From NCBI RefSeq assembly GCF_003205575.1, contig NZ_PYBW01000022.1, forward strand, positions 62,001-126,000: DNA of 64,000 nt. Direction: 5' to 3'. Source of the DNA: Streptomyces tateyamensis (lineage in GTDB: Bacteria; Actinomycetota; Actinomycetes; Streptomycetales; Streptomycetaceae). Position 1 is the first letter of the stretch. Each line of letters begins with the position of its first letter. The translations under genes and the position numbers were made by a program. Of this stretch, positions 48,738 to 59,087 are shown one piece after another. Below the pieces are notes generated by a model that saw only the letters and a program-made list of their open reading frames with translations, searched no databases and was not told the DNA's origin.

Positions 48738-49096
48738 CCGCGGCTCCGATGGATCGTGATGGTCACGTCGTCGAACGGCACCGTGATCGGCGCGTCCGGC
48801 TTGTGCACGGTGACCTCGACCTCCTCGACCGCCTGGTGCTTGAGGCACTGGTCGGCGATCCGCTGGGCCAAGGTCTCGATCAGGTCCACCGGCTCGCCCG
48901 AGATGATCGCGGTGACCTCCTCCGCGACGATCCCGTAGTGCGCCGTGCGGCTGAGATCGTCGCCGGACGCGGCCGGCCGGGTGTCCAGGTACAGCACCAG
49001 GTCGACCACGAAGGTCTGCCCCTCGATCCGCTCCCGCTCGAATACGCCGTGGTGGCCGCGGGCGCGCAGGCCTCGCAGGGTGACGCGGTCCAGCAC
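48734..49096 (-). CDS. folB: Dihydroneopterin aldolase
   Basis: 120 residues: LDRVTLRGLRARGHHGVFERERIEGQTFVVDLVL at the start, AHYGIVAEEVTAIISGEPVDLIETLAQRIAD in the middle and VEEVEVTVHKPDAPITVPFDDVTITIHR at the end. It cleaves dihydroneopterin to the hydroxymethyl pterin used by FolK. The GTG at 49096 is chosen because AGGAG is 11 nt upstream, while the GTG at 49105 has only 2 nt spacing. The stop overlaps folK by ATGA. Confidence 0.94.
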   Translation of the reverse strand: MLDRVTLRGLRARGHHGVFERERIEGQTFVVDLVLYLDTRPAASGDDLSRTAHYGIVAEEVTAIISGEPVDLIETLAQRIADQCLKHQAVEEVEVTVHKPDAPITVPFDDVTITIHRSRG

Positions 49097-49209
49097 CTGA
49101 ATCACTGCTCCTGATCGTGGCACGGCGGGCCCCGTCGCCCGCCGTCCGTCGAATCTACCCTCGCCACCGGACAGCACCGCGGCACGCCCTGCTGTTCCCG
49201 ACCGGACCG

Positions 49210-49716
49210 CTACTCCTCGTCCTCGTCGTCACCGCTGGTCAGCACCGGTGAACCGTGGTGCGACCAGAGCCGCCAGCCGTCCGCGGTCCGGCGGAACACG
49301 TTGGTGGAGACCACCTTCCCGCCGACCAGCGGGCCCAGCTCCCCCTCCTCGTCCGACTCCCCGCCGGACAGGATGTTCTCGGTGCAGGTGACCAGCGCCA
49401 CGTCCCCCTGCACCTCGACCTCGACGTCGGTCAGGAAGAACTGGATGTACTCCGTGTTCATCATGATCAGCAGGTAGGACCTGGTCACCTGGGCGCGGCC
49501 GCGCAACACCGGCCAGCCCGGGTGCACGCACACCACACCCGTCTTGTCGTCGGCGTCGGCGGCGGACAGCCAGACGTCCTCCACCGCCTCCAGGTCGCCG
49601 GTCTCCAGCGCCTCGTACAACCGCTGATTGGCCGCCAGCACCGCCTCGCGGTCGGCCTCCGGAGCGGAAGCGCCGTTGCCCGACGGCCCCTTGCCCAACG
49701 CGCCGTCACCAGTCAC
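49210..49716 (-). CDS. NTF2-like (SnoaL_3) protein in the folate cluster
   Basis: 168 residues from a GTG at 49716. A short disordered start precedes an NTF2-like cone fold: AVLAANQRLYEALETGDLEAVEDVWL, DDKTGVVCVHPGWPVLRGRAQVTRSYLLIM, VEVEVQGDVALVTCTENIL and a C-terminal TNVFRRTADGWRLWSHHGSPV. The HPGW...GR motif is typical of the SnoaL_3 group found beside folP in actinobacteria. It may bind a pterin-like molecule, but no activity is known. It lies between folP and folB, 20 nt from folP. Confidence 0.85.
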   Translation of the reverse strand: MTGDGALGKGPSGNGASAPEADREAVLAANQRLYEALETGDLEAVEDVWLSAADADDKTGVVCVHPGWPVLRGRAQVTRSYLLIMMNTEYIQFFLTDVEVEVQGDVALVTCTENILSGGESDEEGELGPLVGGKVVSTNVFRRTADGWRLWSHHGSPVLTSGDDEDEE

Positions 49717-49736
49717 GCCACCACCCACTTCCTCGC

Positions 49737-50591
49737 TCAGCTCGGCCCGGCCGCCTGCCAGGCGGCCACCACCCGGACCGCGTCGGCAGTGCCGGCCACG
49801 TCGTGCACCCGCACCGCCCAGGCACCGGCCCGGGCCGCCAGCACCGAGACCGCCGCCGTGGCGTCGTCCCGCTGCCGAGCCGGCCGCGGCTGCCCGGTTT
49901 CCGGGTTGGCGAGCAGCGTACCCAGGAACCGCTTGCGAGATGCGGCGACCAACACCGGGCGCCCCAAGCCGGTCAGCGCGCCCAAACCTCCCAGCAACGC
50001 CCAGTTGTGCTCGCTTGTCTTGGCGAAACCCAGCCCCGGATCCAGGACCAACTGCTCCTCCTTGACCCCCGCCGCCAGCAGCGCCTCGATCCGCACCGAC
50101 AGCTCGGCCACCACCTCGCGCACCACGTCCCCGTACACCGCCAGCGCGTCCATGTCCGCCGACTGCCCGCGCCAGTGCATCACCACGAACGGCGCTCCCG
50201 AGTCGGCCACCACCCGGGCCATGTCCGGGTCGGCCAGCCCGCCCGAGACGTCGTTCACCAGCAGCGCCCCCGCCGCCAGCGCCTGATCGGCGACCCGGGC
50301 CCGCATCGTGTCCACCGACACCACCACCCCGGCCGCCGCCAGCTCGCGCACCACCGGCAGCACCCGGCGCAGCTCCTCCGCCTCGGTGACCCGCTGCGAA
50401 CCCGGCCGGGTCGACTCCCCGCCCACGTCCACCAGGTCCGCGCCCAGCCCGGTCAGCCGCAGCCCGTGCGCCACCGCCGCCTGCGGGTCCAGCCACAGCC
50501 CGCCGTCCGAGAAGGAGTCGGGAGTGACGTTCACGACGCCCATCACGGCACAGCGGTCGAGGGCGGGCAGGCCGGGCAGCGGGTTGTTCAT
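49737..50591 (-). CDS. folP: Dihydropteroate synthase
   Basis: 284 residues, TIM barrel. Signatures are CAVMGVVNVTPDSFSDGGLWLD near residue 14, LVDVGGESTRPGSQRVTEAEEL near 53, VSVDTMRARVADQALAAGA near 91, LVNDVSGGLADPDM near 110, VLDPGLGFAKTSEHNW near 181 and VLVAASRKRFLG near 207. It condenses hydroxymethyl dihydropterin pyrophosphate with p-aminobenzoate and is the sulfonamide target. The core motifs look normal; the Ala-Ala in VAASRKRFLG replaces the commoner Gly-Ala. Confidence 0.95.
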   Translation of the reverse strand: MNNPLPGLPALDRCAVMGVVNVTPDSFSDGGLWLDPQAAVAHGLRLTGLGADLVDVGGESTRPGSQRVTEAEELRRVLPVVRELAAAGVVVSVDTMRARVADQALAAGALLVNDVSGGLADPDMARVVADSGAPFVVMHWRGQSADMDALAVYGDVVREVVAELSVRIEALLAAGVKEEQLVLDPGLGFAKTSEHNWALLGGLGALTGLGRPVLVAASRKRFLGTLLANPETGQPRPARQRDDATAAVSVLAARAGAWAVRVHDVAGTADAVRVVAAWQAAGPS

Positions 50592-50631
50592 GCGGCCATT
50601 ATCGGCCGCCCGCCGCCCGGCCCGCGCAGCC

Positions 50632-52476
50632 CTACGCCGCCGGAGCCACCTGGTCGGCCGTGCCGGCCGGCGCCGCCATCAGGCCCTGCCGCTGGCGCTT
50701 GCGGCCGAACCGCGGCATGCCCAGCGTGATGAACGCCTCCGCCTGCATCGCCGCGAACCCGATCCGCGGCAGGTCCCGGGTGTTCGGGTAGACCAGGAAC
50801 CGCGGCTCCCACTCCGGCTGGAACTTCGCGTTGAACTTGTACAGCGACTCGATCTGGAACCACCGCGACAGGAACACCAGCAGCCCGCGCCAGGCCCGCA
50901 GCACCGGCCCCGCACCGATCCGCTCGCCGCGCGCCAGCGCCGAACGGAACATGGCGAAGTTCAGCGAGACCCGCCGCACCCCCAGGTTCGGCACCTCCTG
51001 CAGCGCGGCCACGATCAGCAGCTCGTTCAGCCCCGGATCGGCGGCCCGGTCGCGACGCATCAGCTCGAGCGAGATGCCGTCAGCGCCCCAGGGCACGAAG
51101 TGCAGCACCGCCTTCAGGTCGTCACCCGCCGGCTCGCCCTCCTCCGGCGCCTTGTGCGCGGTCACCACCACGCAGCCGTCGTCACCCGGGTCGCCGAACC
51201 GGCCCAGCGCCATCGAGAACCCGCGCTCGGTGTCGGTACCGCGCCAACGGGCCGCCGCGTCAGCGATCCGCATCTTCTCCTCCAGCGTCAGGTCGCCGAC
51301 CCGGCGCACCTGGCAGGAGTACCCGTTGCGCTCGATCCGCTTCACCATCTGACGCACGTTGCGCATCGCCCGGCCGGACAGCGAGAAGGTGCTGGCGTCC
51401 ACGATCGCCTCGTCGCCCAGCTCCAGCGCGTCCAGCCCCGCCTCGCGGGTCCAGACCTCGCCGCCGACCTCGCTGCAGCCCATCACCGCCGGCACCCAGG
51501 CGTGCTCACGGGCGTGCGCCATGAACACCTTGATCGCGCCCGGCCAGGCCTCCACGTCACCCACCGGGTCACCCGAGGCCAGCATCACCCCGGACACCAC
51601 CCGGTAGGAGATCGCCGCCTTGCCGGTCGGCGAGAAGAGCACGCTCTTGTCCCGGCGCAGCGCGAAGTAGCCCAGCGAGTCGCGCGCACCGTGGCGCTCC
51701 AGCAGCGCCCGCACCCGCTCCTCGTCCTGCGGCGTCAGCTCCGGCTCCGGCTTGCCCGGCCGCAGCAGCAGGTACGCGGTCGAGAAGGCCGTCAGCAGAC
51801 CCAGCCCGGCCAGCGAGTAACCGACCGCGTCGGCGATCCGGTCCGGGTGGTAGCGCACCGGGCCGTCCAGCCCGAACAGGCCCCACACCGTCTCGTGCAG
51901 CCGGTCCCACAGGCTCGGCCGGCCCATCTCCCGGGCCGGGTGCGCGCTGACGATCAGGAAGCCCAGCCCCAGGCTGATCGCACCCATCACCACGAAGTTC
52001 AGCAGCGCCCGCCACCGGGTCCGCGGATCGGCCTTCGCGTAGAACTCGCGCCGGTGCACCAGCATCACCGCCAGCAGCACCAGCGACACCACCGCGGGAC
52101 CGACCTGGTGCCAGCGCAGCACGTGCAGCGCCGCACTGACCGGCAGCAGCACGCAGACCATCCGCCAGGCCCGGCTCTTGCGCCGGCGCAGCGCGTGCGC
52201 CAGCAGCACCAGCAGCAGGCCGATCACCAGTGTGCCCGCCGTGGCCAGCGTGGTCGTCATCCCCGGCAGCTGGCCCGCCCAGCTGTGCATCCGGGTGTGC
52301 CGCAGCTTGGGGAAGACCCCGCTGAGGATGTCCACCAGGCCGATCAGCAGACAGGCGTAACCCACCGCTCCTGGCAGCCAGGCGCGCGGAACGGCTGCGG
52401 CCTGGGTGCGCAACGTCTTCAGGCCCCGTCGGCGGGGCTGCTCCTGGGACGACTCAGCGGACACGGGAACCCTCAT
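50632..52476 (-). CDS. MprF-like lysyl-phosphatidylglycerol synthase/flippase family protein
   Basis: 614 residues. The N-terminal about 230 residues hold five to seven TM helices (for example LVDILSGVFP, TLVIGLLLVLLAHAL, AVVSLVLLAVMLVHR, LLNFVVMGAISLGLGFLIV). The C-terminal about 330 residues are a DUF2156 GNAT-like aminoacyl-transferase domain (FSPTGKAAISYRVVSGVMLASGDPVGD, LELGDEAIVDASTFSLSGRAMRNVRQMVKRI, DGISLELMRRDRAADPGLNELLIVAAL and SLYKFNAKFQPEWEPRFLVY). It would attach an amino acid to phosphatidylglycerol and lower membrane charge. The helix set is shorter than in full MprF. The gene sits between folP and folE. Confidence 0.85.
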   Translation of the reverse strand: MRVPVSAESSQEQPRRRGLKTLRTQAAAVPRAWLPGAVGYACLLIGLVDILSGVFPKLRHTRMHSWAGQLPGMTTTLATAGTLVIGLLLVLLAHALRRRKSRAWRMVCVLLPVSAALHVLRWHQVGPAVVSLVLLAVMLVHRREFYAKADPRTRWRALLNFVVMGAISLGLGFLIVSAHPAREMGRPSLWDRLHETVWGLFGLDGPVRYHPDRIADAVGYSLAGLGLLTAFSTAYLLLRPGKPEPELTPQDEERVRALLERHGARDSLGYFALRRDKSVLFSPTGKAAISYRVVSGVMLASGDPVGDVEAWPGAIKVFMAHAREHAWVPAVMGCSEVGGEVWTREAGLDALELGDEAIVDASTFSLSGRAMRNVRQMVKRIERNGYSCQVRRVGDLTLEEKMRIADAAARWRGTDTERGFSMALGRFGDPGDDGCVVVTAHKAPEEGEPAGDDLKAVLHFVPWGADGISLELMRRDRAADPGLNELLIVAALQEVPNLGVRRVSLNFAMFRSALARGERIGAGPVLRAWRGLLVFLSRWFQIESLYKFNAKFQPEWEPRFLVYPNTRDLPRIGFAAMQAEAFITLGMPRFGRKRQRQGLMAAPAGTADQVAPAA

Positions 52477-52907
52477 GGAAGCCCAGCGTAGAGGCTCCGG
52501 GCAACTGCCCGGCCACCCTGGGGAACGAGCCGTCAAGGTCCTGCATGTGTAGTTCCTTCCCTTGACCAAGACAACGTCAAGAGCGAGTAATCCGTGGTCC
52601 ACCGACGCCGGGCCGGTCCTCCCGCGGTCCGGCCCTGGCCCCCGTGCCAGTGGCGACGCCGAAGTCTAGGGCCTTGGTTCCTGTGGGTGAAGCCGGGCCG
52701 CCGCGACGCACCCGACCGTACCGCCCGCCGTTCGACCGGCGTTGCCCCGGTGGACAGCGACGGCTCCGGTGGCCGGCCCCCGATCCGTCTCCGATGATGG
52801 GTCAGCCGGGCCCGCCGCAGCCGCACCCGCACCGCACGATCGAAGCAGCCGCAGACCCACTGACGCTCCGACAGCCCGCACGGCGCTCGCCGAGGGGAGG
52901 CCCTGGG
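52477..52907. other. Divergent intergenic region between MprF-like and esterase genes
   Basis: 431 bases. Three CTTGAC/GTCAAG hexamers lie at 52532-52537, 52561-52566 and 52576-52581; the last two form CTTGAC-N9-GTCAAG, a candidate operator. An AT-richer stretch at 52540-52600 probably holds the promoters. The plus strand is open upstream of the esterase ATG but without protein-like character. Confidence 0.45.
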
Positions 52908-54092
52908 ATGGAACTGACCAGCAGCGCGCTGGTGTACCTGGTCGCCGGCCTCACCCTGCTGGCCCTGACCGCCACCGTGCTGCTCTGGCCCCGGCTGGCC
53001 GGCCGCCACCCGCTCCAGATCCTCGGCCGGATCGGCCTCCTGACGGTGAGCCAGCTGCTCGCGCTGGCCGTCTGCGCCCTCACCCTGAACGCCGCCTACG
53101 GTTTTTACTCCTCCTGGCACGACCTGCTCCAGCCGACCGGCGGACAGCTCGCCCTCGGCCCCGCGGGCCCCGGCGCCCGCTCCGGACCCCCGGTCGGCGA
53201 CGCCCTGGTCCGGCCCACCACCGAAGGCGGCCTCGACCAGGTCACCGACCTGCCGCAGGGCAAGCCCGAGGAGGTCGGACAGATCAGCTCCATCCGGGTC
53301 AACGGAAAGGAGAGCGGCCTGTCCGACCAGATGTTCATCTATCTGCCACCCGAGTACTTCAACCCGAAGTACGCCCGGGAGCGCTTCCCGGTGCTGCTCA
53401 CCCTGGCCGGCTACCCCGGGCCCGCCCTGCACCTGCTCAGCGAACTGCACACCCCGCAGACCGCCTGGGACCTGCAACGCACCGGCCGGATGGCCCCCAC
53501 CGTCGTCGTCATGGCCCGCCCCACCGTCGCCGCCCCCCGCAACACCGAATGCGTCGACGTCCCCGGCGGGCCCGCCACCGAGACCTGGTTCGCCAAGGAC
53601 CTGCCCAACGCCCTGCGCTCCGCCTACCGGGTCAGCCGCTCGCCCGCCTCCTGGGGCGTGCTCGGCTACTCCACCGGCGGCAGCTGCGCGCTGCGGCTGG
53701 CCCTGCGCGACCCGGGCTCCTACGGCTCCGCCGCCGCCCTGCACGCCGACTACCAGGTGCCGGAGGACTGGAGCACCGGCGACCTGTTCGGCGGCAGCCG
53801 GCAGCTGGCCCAGGGCTACGACCTCGCCTGGCGGCTGCAGAACCTGCCGGTGCCCAAGTCCCACCTGCTGCTGGTGAGCACCCGCACCGAGGAGGACTAC
53901 GCCGCCACCCAGCAGTTCCTGGCCACTGCCAGCAGCACCGCCCAGGCCCACCCCGACCTCACGGTCGACTCGCTCTTCCTCCCGGACGGCGGCCACAGCT
54001 TCGACACCTGGCGCCGCGAGCTCCCCGCCAGCCTGGAGTGGCTCAGCGACCACCTCTCGCCCGCCCCCGACCGCGAACCCCGCGCGGGCTGA
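52908..54092 (+). CDS. Membrane-anchored alpha/beta-hydrolase esterase (Esterase D/antigen 85-like)
   Basis: 394 residues from an ATG with GGGGAGG 8 nt upstream. Two TM helices (about residues 6-27 and 44-65) precede an outer catalytic domain: MFIYLPPEYFNPKYARERFPVLLTLAGYPG near 145, ETWFAKDLPNALRSAYRVS near 224, nucleophile elbow WGVLGYSTGGSCALRLAL (G-Y-S-T-G) near 248, and a late DGGHSFDTWRREL with the catalytic His. It resembles the esterase family that includes mycolyltransferases and feruloyl esterases; the natural substrate is unknown. It is divergent from the MprF-like gene and convergent with folE. Confidence 0.85.
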   Translation: MELTSSALVYLVAGLTLLALTATVLLWPRLAGRHPLQILGRIGLLTVSQLLALAVCALTLNAAYGFYSSWHDLLQPTGGQLALGPAGPGARSGPPVGDALVRPTTEGGLDQVTDLPQGKPEEVGQISSIRVNGKESGLSDQMFIYLPPEYFNPKYARERFPVLLTLAGYPGPALHLLSELHTPQTAWDLQRTGRMAPTVVVMARPTVAAPRNTECVDVPGGPATETWFAKDLPNALRSAYRVSRSPASWGVLGYSTGGSCALRLALRDPGSYGSAAALHADYQVPEDWSTGDLFGGSRQLAQGYDLAWRLQNLPVPKSHLLLVSTRTEEDYAATQQFLATASSTAQAHPDLTVDSLFLPDGGHSFDTWRRELPASLEWLSDHLSPAPDREPRAG

Positions 54093-54111
54093 CGCACCGC
54101 CCGGGAAGGCC

Positions 54112-54717
54112 TCAGCGGCCGATGATCAGGCTCATCGCCTCGGCCCGGGTCGCGGGGTCGCGCAGCTGGCCGCGCACCGCGGAGGTGAGGGTCTTGGCGC
54201 CGGGCTTGCGGATGCCGCGCACCGTCATGCACATGTGCTCGGCCTCGACCACCACGATGGCCCCGCGCGGCTCCAGGACCCGCATCAGCGAGTCCGCGAT
54301 CTGGGTGGTCAGGCGCTCCTGGACCTGCGGGCGGCGCGCGTAGACGTCCACCAGGCGGGCCAGCTTGGACAGGCCGGTGATCTTGCCACTGGTGGACGGG
54401 ATGTAGCCGATGTGGGCCACGCCGTGGAACGTCAGCAGGTGGTGCTCGCAGGTCGACACCAGTTCGATGTCCCTGACCAGCACCAGTTCGTCGTGCCCCA
54501 GGTCGAACGTCGTGGTCAGCACGTCCTCGGCCTGCTGCCAGAGGCCGGCGAATATCTCCTTGTAGGCCCGCGCCACCCGCGCCGGGGTCTCCCGCAGCCC
54601 CTCCCGCTCCGGGTCCTCGCCGACGGCTATCAGCAGTTCGCGGATCGCGTTCTCGGCCCGCTTCTGGTCGAAGGTGCCGACGGTGGCCTGTCCGTCGAGC
54701 GTCACCGGGTCGGTCAT
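54112..54717 (-). CDS. folE: GTP cyclohydrolase I
   Basis: 201 residues. It has all family motifs: [33 protein letters not shown] near residue 26, the zinc Cys/His set in [23 protein letters not shown] near 87, [22 protein letters not shown] near 117 and [26 protein letters not shown] near 158. It opens the pterin pathway from GTP. It follows ftsH on the same strand, as in other streptomycetes, but the MprF-like and esterase genes separate it from folP. Confidence 0.97.
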   Translation of the reverse strand: MTDPVTLDGQATVGTFDQKRAENAIRELLIAVGEDPEREGLRETPARVARAYKEIFAGLWQQAEDVLTTTFDLGHDELVLVRDIELVSTCEHHLLTFHGVAHIGYIPSTSGKITGLSKLARLVDVYARRPQVQERLTTQIADSLMRVLEPRGAIVVVEAEHMCMTVRGIRKPGAKTLTSAVRGQLRDPATRAEAMSLIIGR

Positions 54718-54763
54718 GCGGGCCTCGCAGTTGCTGAGTAGAGGGATACCTGAGCAGCACGAA

Positions 54764-54801
54764 TGCCGCGCCTCCAGGGTACAAACCCCGAGGGCGCGGC
54801 A
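54764..54801 (-). terminator. ftsH terminator
   Basis: A 9-bp outer stem (TGCCGCGCC at 54764-54772 and its complement at 54793-54801) with an inner GGGT/ACCC stem in the loop. It lies 28 nt after the ftsH stop. Confidence 0.7.
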
Positions 54802-54828
54802 CTCATTCCGCTTACCCCGCTGGGACGG

Positions 54829-56868
54829 TCAGCTCTCGGTCGACTCGCCGGTGACCGGGGGGAGCTTGAGGGTGTCCATCGGGCCGGTCTCCAGGGAGGC
54901 GGCGGCACCGTTGCTCAGGGCCAGCTCCTTGGGGGACTGGACCGGCGGGCGGGTGGACGGGGTGCGGCGGGCCGAGCCGGTCCAGGCGGGCCGGGCCGGG
55001 CGCTTCACCACGGGGGCGAAGATCTCGGCGATCTGCTCCTTGTTCAGGGTCTCCTTCTCCAGGAGCTCCAGGACCAGGTTGTCCAGCACGTCGCGGTTCT
55101 CGACCAGGATCTCCCACGCCTCGTTGTGGGCGTTCTCGATCAGCTTCTTGACCTCTTCGTCCACCAGCCCGGCGACCTCTTCCGAGTAGTCGCGCTGGTG
55201 GCCCATCTCACGGCCGAGGAACGGCTCGGAGTTGTCGCTGCCGAACTTGATGGCACCGAGGCGCTCGGTCATGCCGTACTGGGTCACCATCGCGCGGGCG
55301 GTGGCGGTGGCCTTCTCGATGTCGTTCGAGGCGCCGGTGGTCGGGTCGTGGAAGACCAGTTCCTCCGCCGCACGGCCGCCCAGCATGTACGCGAGCTGGT
55401 CGAGCATCTCGTTGCGGGTGGTCGAGTACTTGTCCTCCTCCGGCAGCACCATGGTGTAACCCAGGGCCCGGCCGCGGGACAGGATGGTGATCTTGTGCAC
55501 CGGGTCGGCGTTCGGGGAGGCCGCCGCGACCAGGGCGTGGCCGCCCTCGTGGTACGCGGTGATCTTCTTCTCCTTGTCCGACATGATCCGGGTGCGCTTC
55601 TGCGGCCCCGCGACCACGCGGTCGATCGCCTCGTCCAGGGTGACGTTGTCGACCAGCTTCTTGTCCGAGCGGGCGGTCAGCAGCGCGGCCTCGTTGAGCA
55701 CGTTCGCCAGGTCGGCACCGGTGAAGCCGGGGGTGCGCTTGGCGACGGCCTTGAGGTCGACGTCCGGGGCGACCGGCTTGCCCTTCTGGTGCACCTTGAG
55801 GATGTCCAGACGGCCCTGCAGGTCGGGGCGCTCGACGGCGATCTGCCGGTCGAAGCGGCCCGGGCGCAGCAGCGCCGGGTCGAGGATGTCGGGGCGGTTC
55901 GTGGCGGCGATCAGGATGACGCCGCCCTTCACGTCGAAGCCGTCCATCTCGACCAGCAGCTGGTTGAGGGTCTGCTCGCGCTCGTCGTGGCCGCCGCCGA
56001 GGCCCGCGCCGCGGTGCCGGCCGACGGCGTCGATCTCGTCGACGAAGACGATGGCGGGGGCGTTGGCCTTGGCCTGCTCGAACAGGTCGCGGACCCGGGA
56101 GGCACCGACACCGACGAACATCTCGACGAAGTCGGAGCCCGAGATGGAGTAGAACGGGACGCCGGCCTCGCCCGCGACGGCGCGCGCCAGCAGGGTCTTG
56201 CCGGTGCCGGGCGGGCCGTAGAGCAGCACGCCCTTGGGGATCTTGGCGCCGACGGCCTGGAACTTGGCCGGCTCCTGCAGGAACTCCTTGATCTCGTGGA
56301 GCTCCTCCACCGCCTCGTCGGCACCGGCCACGTCGGCGAAGGTGGTCTTCGGGGTGTCCTTGGTGAGCAGCTTGGCCTTGGACTTGCCGAACTGCATGAC
56401 CCGGGAGCCGCCGCCCTGCATCTGGTTCATCAGGAACAGGAAGACCAGCACGATGATCACGATCGGCAGCATGGAGAGCAGCAGGCTGACGAAGCCGCTC
56501 TGCTTCTCCGGGGTGATCGTGTAGCCCTGGGTGGGCATCTTCTTCGGGTCGTTGGACATCGCCTCGGCGATGTCCTTGCCCTGGTCGCCGATGTAGGAGG
56601 CCTGGAACTTGTTGCCCGAGGGGGCCTTGCCGTTGCTGCCGGGGCCCAGGCTCTGGCCGTCCTGCAGCTGGATCTTGATCGTGTTCGAGTCGCCAGTGGT
56701 GAGCTGTGCCTGCTTGACCTGGCCGCTATTGATCGCCTGGATCACCTGGCCGGTGTCCACCGTCTTGTAGCCGTTCGAATTCGAAACGACGTTCATCAGC
56801 ACAATGACGGCGACGACTGCCAGGAGGATCCATGCGATCGGCGCGCGGAAGTATCGCTTGACGTCCAT
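54829..56868 (-). CDS. ftsH: ATP-dependent zinc metalloprotease FtsH
   Basis: 679 residues from the ATG at 56868 (an in-frame GTG at 56904 would add 12). It has an N-terminal TM helix ([20 protein letters not shown]), a periplasmic-side domain, a second TM helix ([22 protein letters not shown]), an AAA+ domain with [22 protein letters not shown] near 205 and [15 protein letters not shown], the SRH region [20 protein letters not shown], and the zinc protease motif AYHEGGHAL. It degrades membrane and short-lived proteins. A GGGGCG-GCAA-CGCCCC hairpin lies between a GGAGGG and the ATG and may bring the two together or tune initiation. Confidence 0.96.
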   Translation of the reverse strand: MDVKRYFRAPIAWILLAVVAVIVLMNVVSNSNGYKTVDTGQVIQAINSGQVKQAQLTTGDSNTIKIQLQDGQSLGPGSNGKAPSGNKFQASYIGDQGKDIAEAMSNDPKKMPTQGYTITPEKQSGFVSLLLSMLPIVIIVLVFLFLMNQMQGGGSRVMQFGKSKAKLLTKDTPKTTFADVAGADEAVEELHEIKEFLQEPAKFQAVGAKIPKGVLLYGPPGTGKTLLARAVAGEAGVPFYSISGSDFVEMFVGVGASRVRDLFEQAKANAPAIVFVDEIDAVGRHRGAGLGGGHDEREQTLNQLLVEMDGFDVKGGVILIAATNRPDILDPALLRPGRFDRQIAVERPDLQGRLDILKVHQKGKPVAPDVDLKAVAKRTPGFTGADLANVLNEAALLTARSDKKLVDNVTLDEAIDRVVAGPQKRTRIMSDKEKKITAYHEGGHALVAAASPNADPVHKITILSRGRALGYTMVLPEEDKYSTTRNEMLDQLAYMLGGRAAEELVFHDPTTGASNDIEKATATARAMVTQYGMTERLGAIKFGSDNSEPFLGREMGHQRDYSEEVAGLVDEEVKKLIENAHNEAWEILVENRDVLDNLVLELLEKETLNKEQIAEIFAPVVKRPARPAWTGSARRTPSTRPPVQSPKELALSNGAAASLETGPMDTLKLPPVTGESTES

Positions 56869-57123
56869 CCATGCGGGGCGTTGCCGCCCCGTCCCTCCTG
56901 CCACTCAACGGCACCGCTCGGCCAAGGCCGTCGGCGCATCTGATTTGTGCGAGCGCACCCCGCCCGGTGTCCCGGCGGGGCCGGTACGAAGAGCGGGTAA
57001 TTTGACCGTACAGCAGTGATGCCGGGCTCCGCGGGAGCACGGCGGTACGGTCTGTTCAGTTGTCCGTCCGCCGACTCCAACGGGTGGAACCGGTGGGGTG
57101 TTCCCCGGTGTGACGGGTTCGGC

Positions 57124-57678
57124 TCAGCCGCCGTACACGTGTGGGGCGAGCGTACCGATGAACGGCAGGTTGCGGAGCTTCTCCGCGTAGTCCAGGCCGT
57201 ACCCGACCACGAACTCGTTGGGGATGTCGAAGCCCACGTACTTGACGTCGATCTCGACCTTGGCGGCGTCCGGCTTGCGCAGCAGGGTGCAGACCTCGAG
57301 CGAGGCGGGGCCGCGCGAGCCGAGGTTGCCGAGCAGCCAGGAGAGCGTGAGGCCGGAGTCGATGATGTCCTCGACGATCAGCACGTCGCGGTCGGCGATG
57401 TCGGTGTCGAGGTCCTTGAGGATCCGCACCACGCCGGAGGACTTGGTGCCCATCCCGTAGGAGGAGACCGCCATCCAGTCCATCGTGACCTTGGAGTGCA
57501 GGGCCCGGGCCAGGTCGGCCATGACCATCACCGCACCCTTGAGCACGCCGACGATCAGCAGGTCCTTCCCGGCGTAGTCCCCGTCGATCCGCTCGGCCAG
57601 CTCGGCCAGCTTGGCGTCGATCTCGTCCTTGCTGATGAGCACCTTCGCCAGGTCGGCGCCCATGTCCTTGTCGTCCAC
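57124..57678 (-). CDS. hpt: Hypoxanthine phosphoribosyltransferase
   Basis: 184 residues from a GTG at 57678 with GAGG about 10 nt upstream. The fold is a type I phosphoribosyltransferase: [22 protein letters not shown] near residue 42, [24 protein letters not shown] near 70, the PRPP-binding [22 protein letters not shown] near 99 and [24 protein letters not shown] near the C-terminus. It salvages hypoxanthine and guanine. It is 41 nt downstream of tilS, the usual tilS-hpt-ftsH order. Confidence 0.96.
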   Translation of the reverse strand: MDDKDMGADLAKVLISKDEIDAKLAELAERIDGDYAGKDLLIVGVLKGAVMVMADLARALHSKVTMDWMAVSSYGMGTKSSGVVRILKDLDTDIADRDVLIVEDIIDSGLTLSWLLGNLGSRGPASLEVCTLLRKPDAAKVEIDVKYVGFDIPNEFVVGYGLDYAEKLRNLPFIGTLAPHVYGG

Positions 57679-57719
57679 CGGGGATACGTCCTCAAGGGTT
57701 CGTGGTCCTGTGCCGGCGG

Positions 57720-58907
57720 TCAGTCGTTCCGCCGCCGAAACACCAGGTTGCCACACCGGCGGGTGACCTCGACCCCCCCGGGTAGCTGCAGCGGTCCCTG
57801 GCCGCGCCAACCGGTGACCAGCTGGTCCACCGACTCCAGGTGCCGGGCGAACAGGTCGCCGGCCGGGGCTCCGGTGCGCAGCGCGGCCCGGCGCAGCACC
57901 CGGCGGCGCACCGCGCTGGGCAGCTCGGCCAGGCCGGTCACGGGCAGGGCGCGGCTGCCGTCCTGCGGGTCGGCCCGGCCGAGGTCGAGCTCGGCGCGCT
58001 CGGCCCACTGGTCCAGAGCGTCGGCGTCGTCGCGGAAGAGGCGGGCGGTGCGGGCCAGGGCCTCGACCACGCCGGCGCCCAGGTGCTTCTCCAGCACCGG
58101 CAGCACCTCGTGGCGGACCCGGGCGCGGGTGTAGGCGGGGTCCAGGTTGTGCGGGTCGTCCCAGACGGGGATGGACTGGGCGGCGCAGGCCTGGCGGGTG
58201 GCAGCGCGGTCCAGGTCGAGCAGCGGGCGGCGGTAGCGGCCCTTGCGGCCCGGCATGCCGGCCAGCGAGCGGGCGCCGGAGCCGCGGGCGAGACCCAGCA
58301 GGACGGTTTCGGCCTGGTCGTCGCGGGTGTGGCCGAGGAAGACGGCCAGGGCCTGGTGGCGGGCGGCGGCGGCGTCCAGCGCGGCGTAGCGGGCGTCGCG
58401 GGCGGCGGCTTCGGGGCCGCCTTGGCGGCCGACGTGCACGGCGACGGCTTCGACCGGGTCCAGGCCGAGGGCGCGCAGGCGTTCGGCCACCTGCTGGGCG
58501 CGCTCGGCGGAGCCGTCCTGCAAGCCGTGGTCGACGGTGACGGCCCCGACCCGCAGGCCGAGCTTGGGGGCCTCGAAGGCGGTGGCGGTGGCCAGGGCCA
58601 TCGAGTCGGCGCCGCCGCTGACGGCGACCAGGACCAGCGGGGCGCCGGGGGCCGCGGGGGTGCGGGGCAGGCCGGAGGGGTGGCGGCGGGCGTTGCCGAT
58701 CAGCACGCCGACCGAGCCGGCGGCGGCCGCGGTGGCCGGCTGCGGGACGGGGGCGCTGGGGGCGGGGACGACGGCCTGGGCGATGGCGGCCGAGGCCGTG
58801 GCGGGGACCAGCGCGGGGGCGCCGGCCCGGCCGTGCTCGGCGACCAGGTCGAGCAGGGCGCGGCGGGCGGCCAGGCGTATCGCCGCGACGGCGGGGTGTG
58901 GGCCCAT
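57720..58907 (-). CDS. tilS: tRNA(Ile)-lysidine synthase with long N-terminal extension
   Basis: 395 residues. The PP-loop [20 protein letters not shown] identifies the ATP-binding site, followed by [43 protein letters not shown] and [28 protein letters not shown]. It converts C34 of tRNA-Ile(CAU) to lysidine. The PP-loop begins near residue 106, much later than usual, because about 60 Ala/Pro/Val-rich residues (for example [20 protein letters not shown]) separate it from the first helix. AGGAG 8 nt before the ATG at 58907 supports this start, so the extension seems real. Confidence 0.92.
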   Translation of the reverse strand: MGPHPAVAAIRLAARRALLDLVAEHGRAGAPALVPATASAAIAQAVVPAPSAPVPQPATAAAAGSVGVLIGNARRHPSGLPRTPAAPGAPLVLVAVSGGADSMALATATAFEAPKLGLRVGAVTVDHGLQDGSAERAQQVAERLRALGLDPVEAVAVHVGRQGGPEAAARDARYAALDAAAARHQALAVFLGHTRDDQAETVLLGLARGSGARSLAGMPGRKGRYRRPLLDLDRAATRQACAAQSIPVWDDPHNLDPAYTRARVRHEVLPVLEKHLGAGVVEALARTARLFRDDADALDQWAERAELDLGRADPQDGSRALPVTGLAELPSAVRRRVLRRAALRTGAPAGDLFARHLESVDQLVTGWRGQGPLQLPGGVEVTRRCGNLVFRRRND

Positions 58908-59087
58908 GGGGAACAGCTCCTGGTGGCAGGGAGGGACCGGGGGACGATCTCCGGGTGACCGGATGGTCACGGATCGTCGCAGGCAGATCGTCTCACTTCG
59001 GCGGGCACGGCCGACGCGTCCGCGCCACCGGTACGACCACCGTCCCACGGACGGGTGAATGAAGAAACGTTCCCTCGCCCCGCCCCC

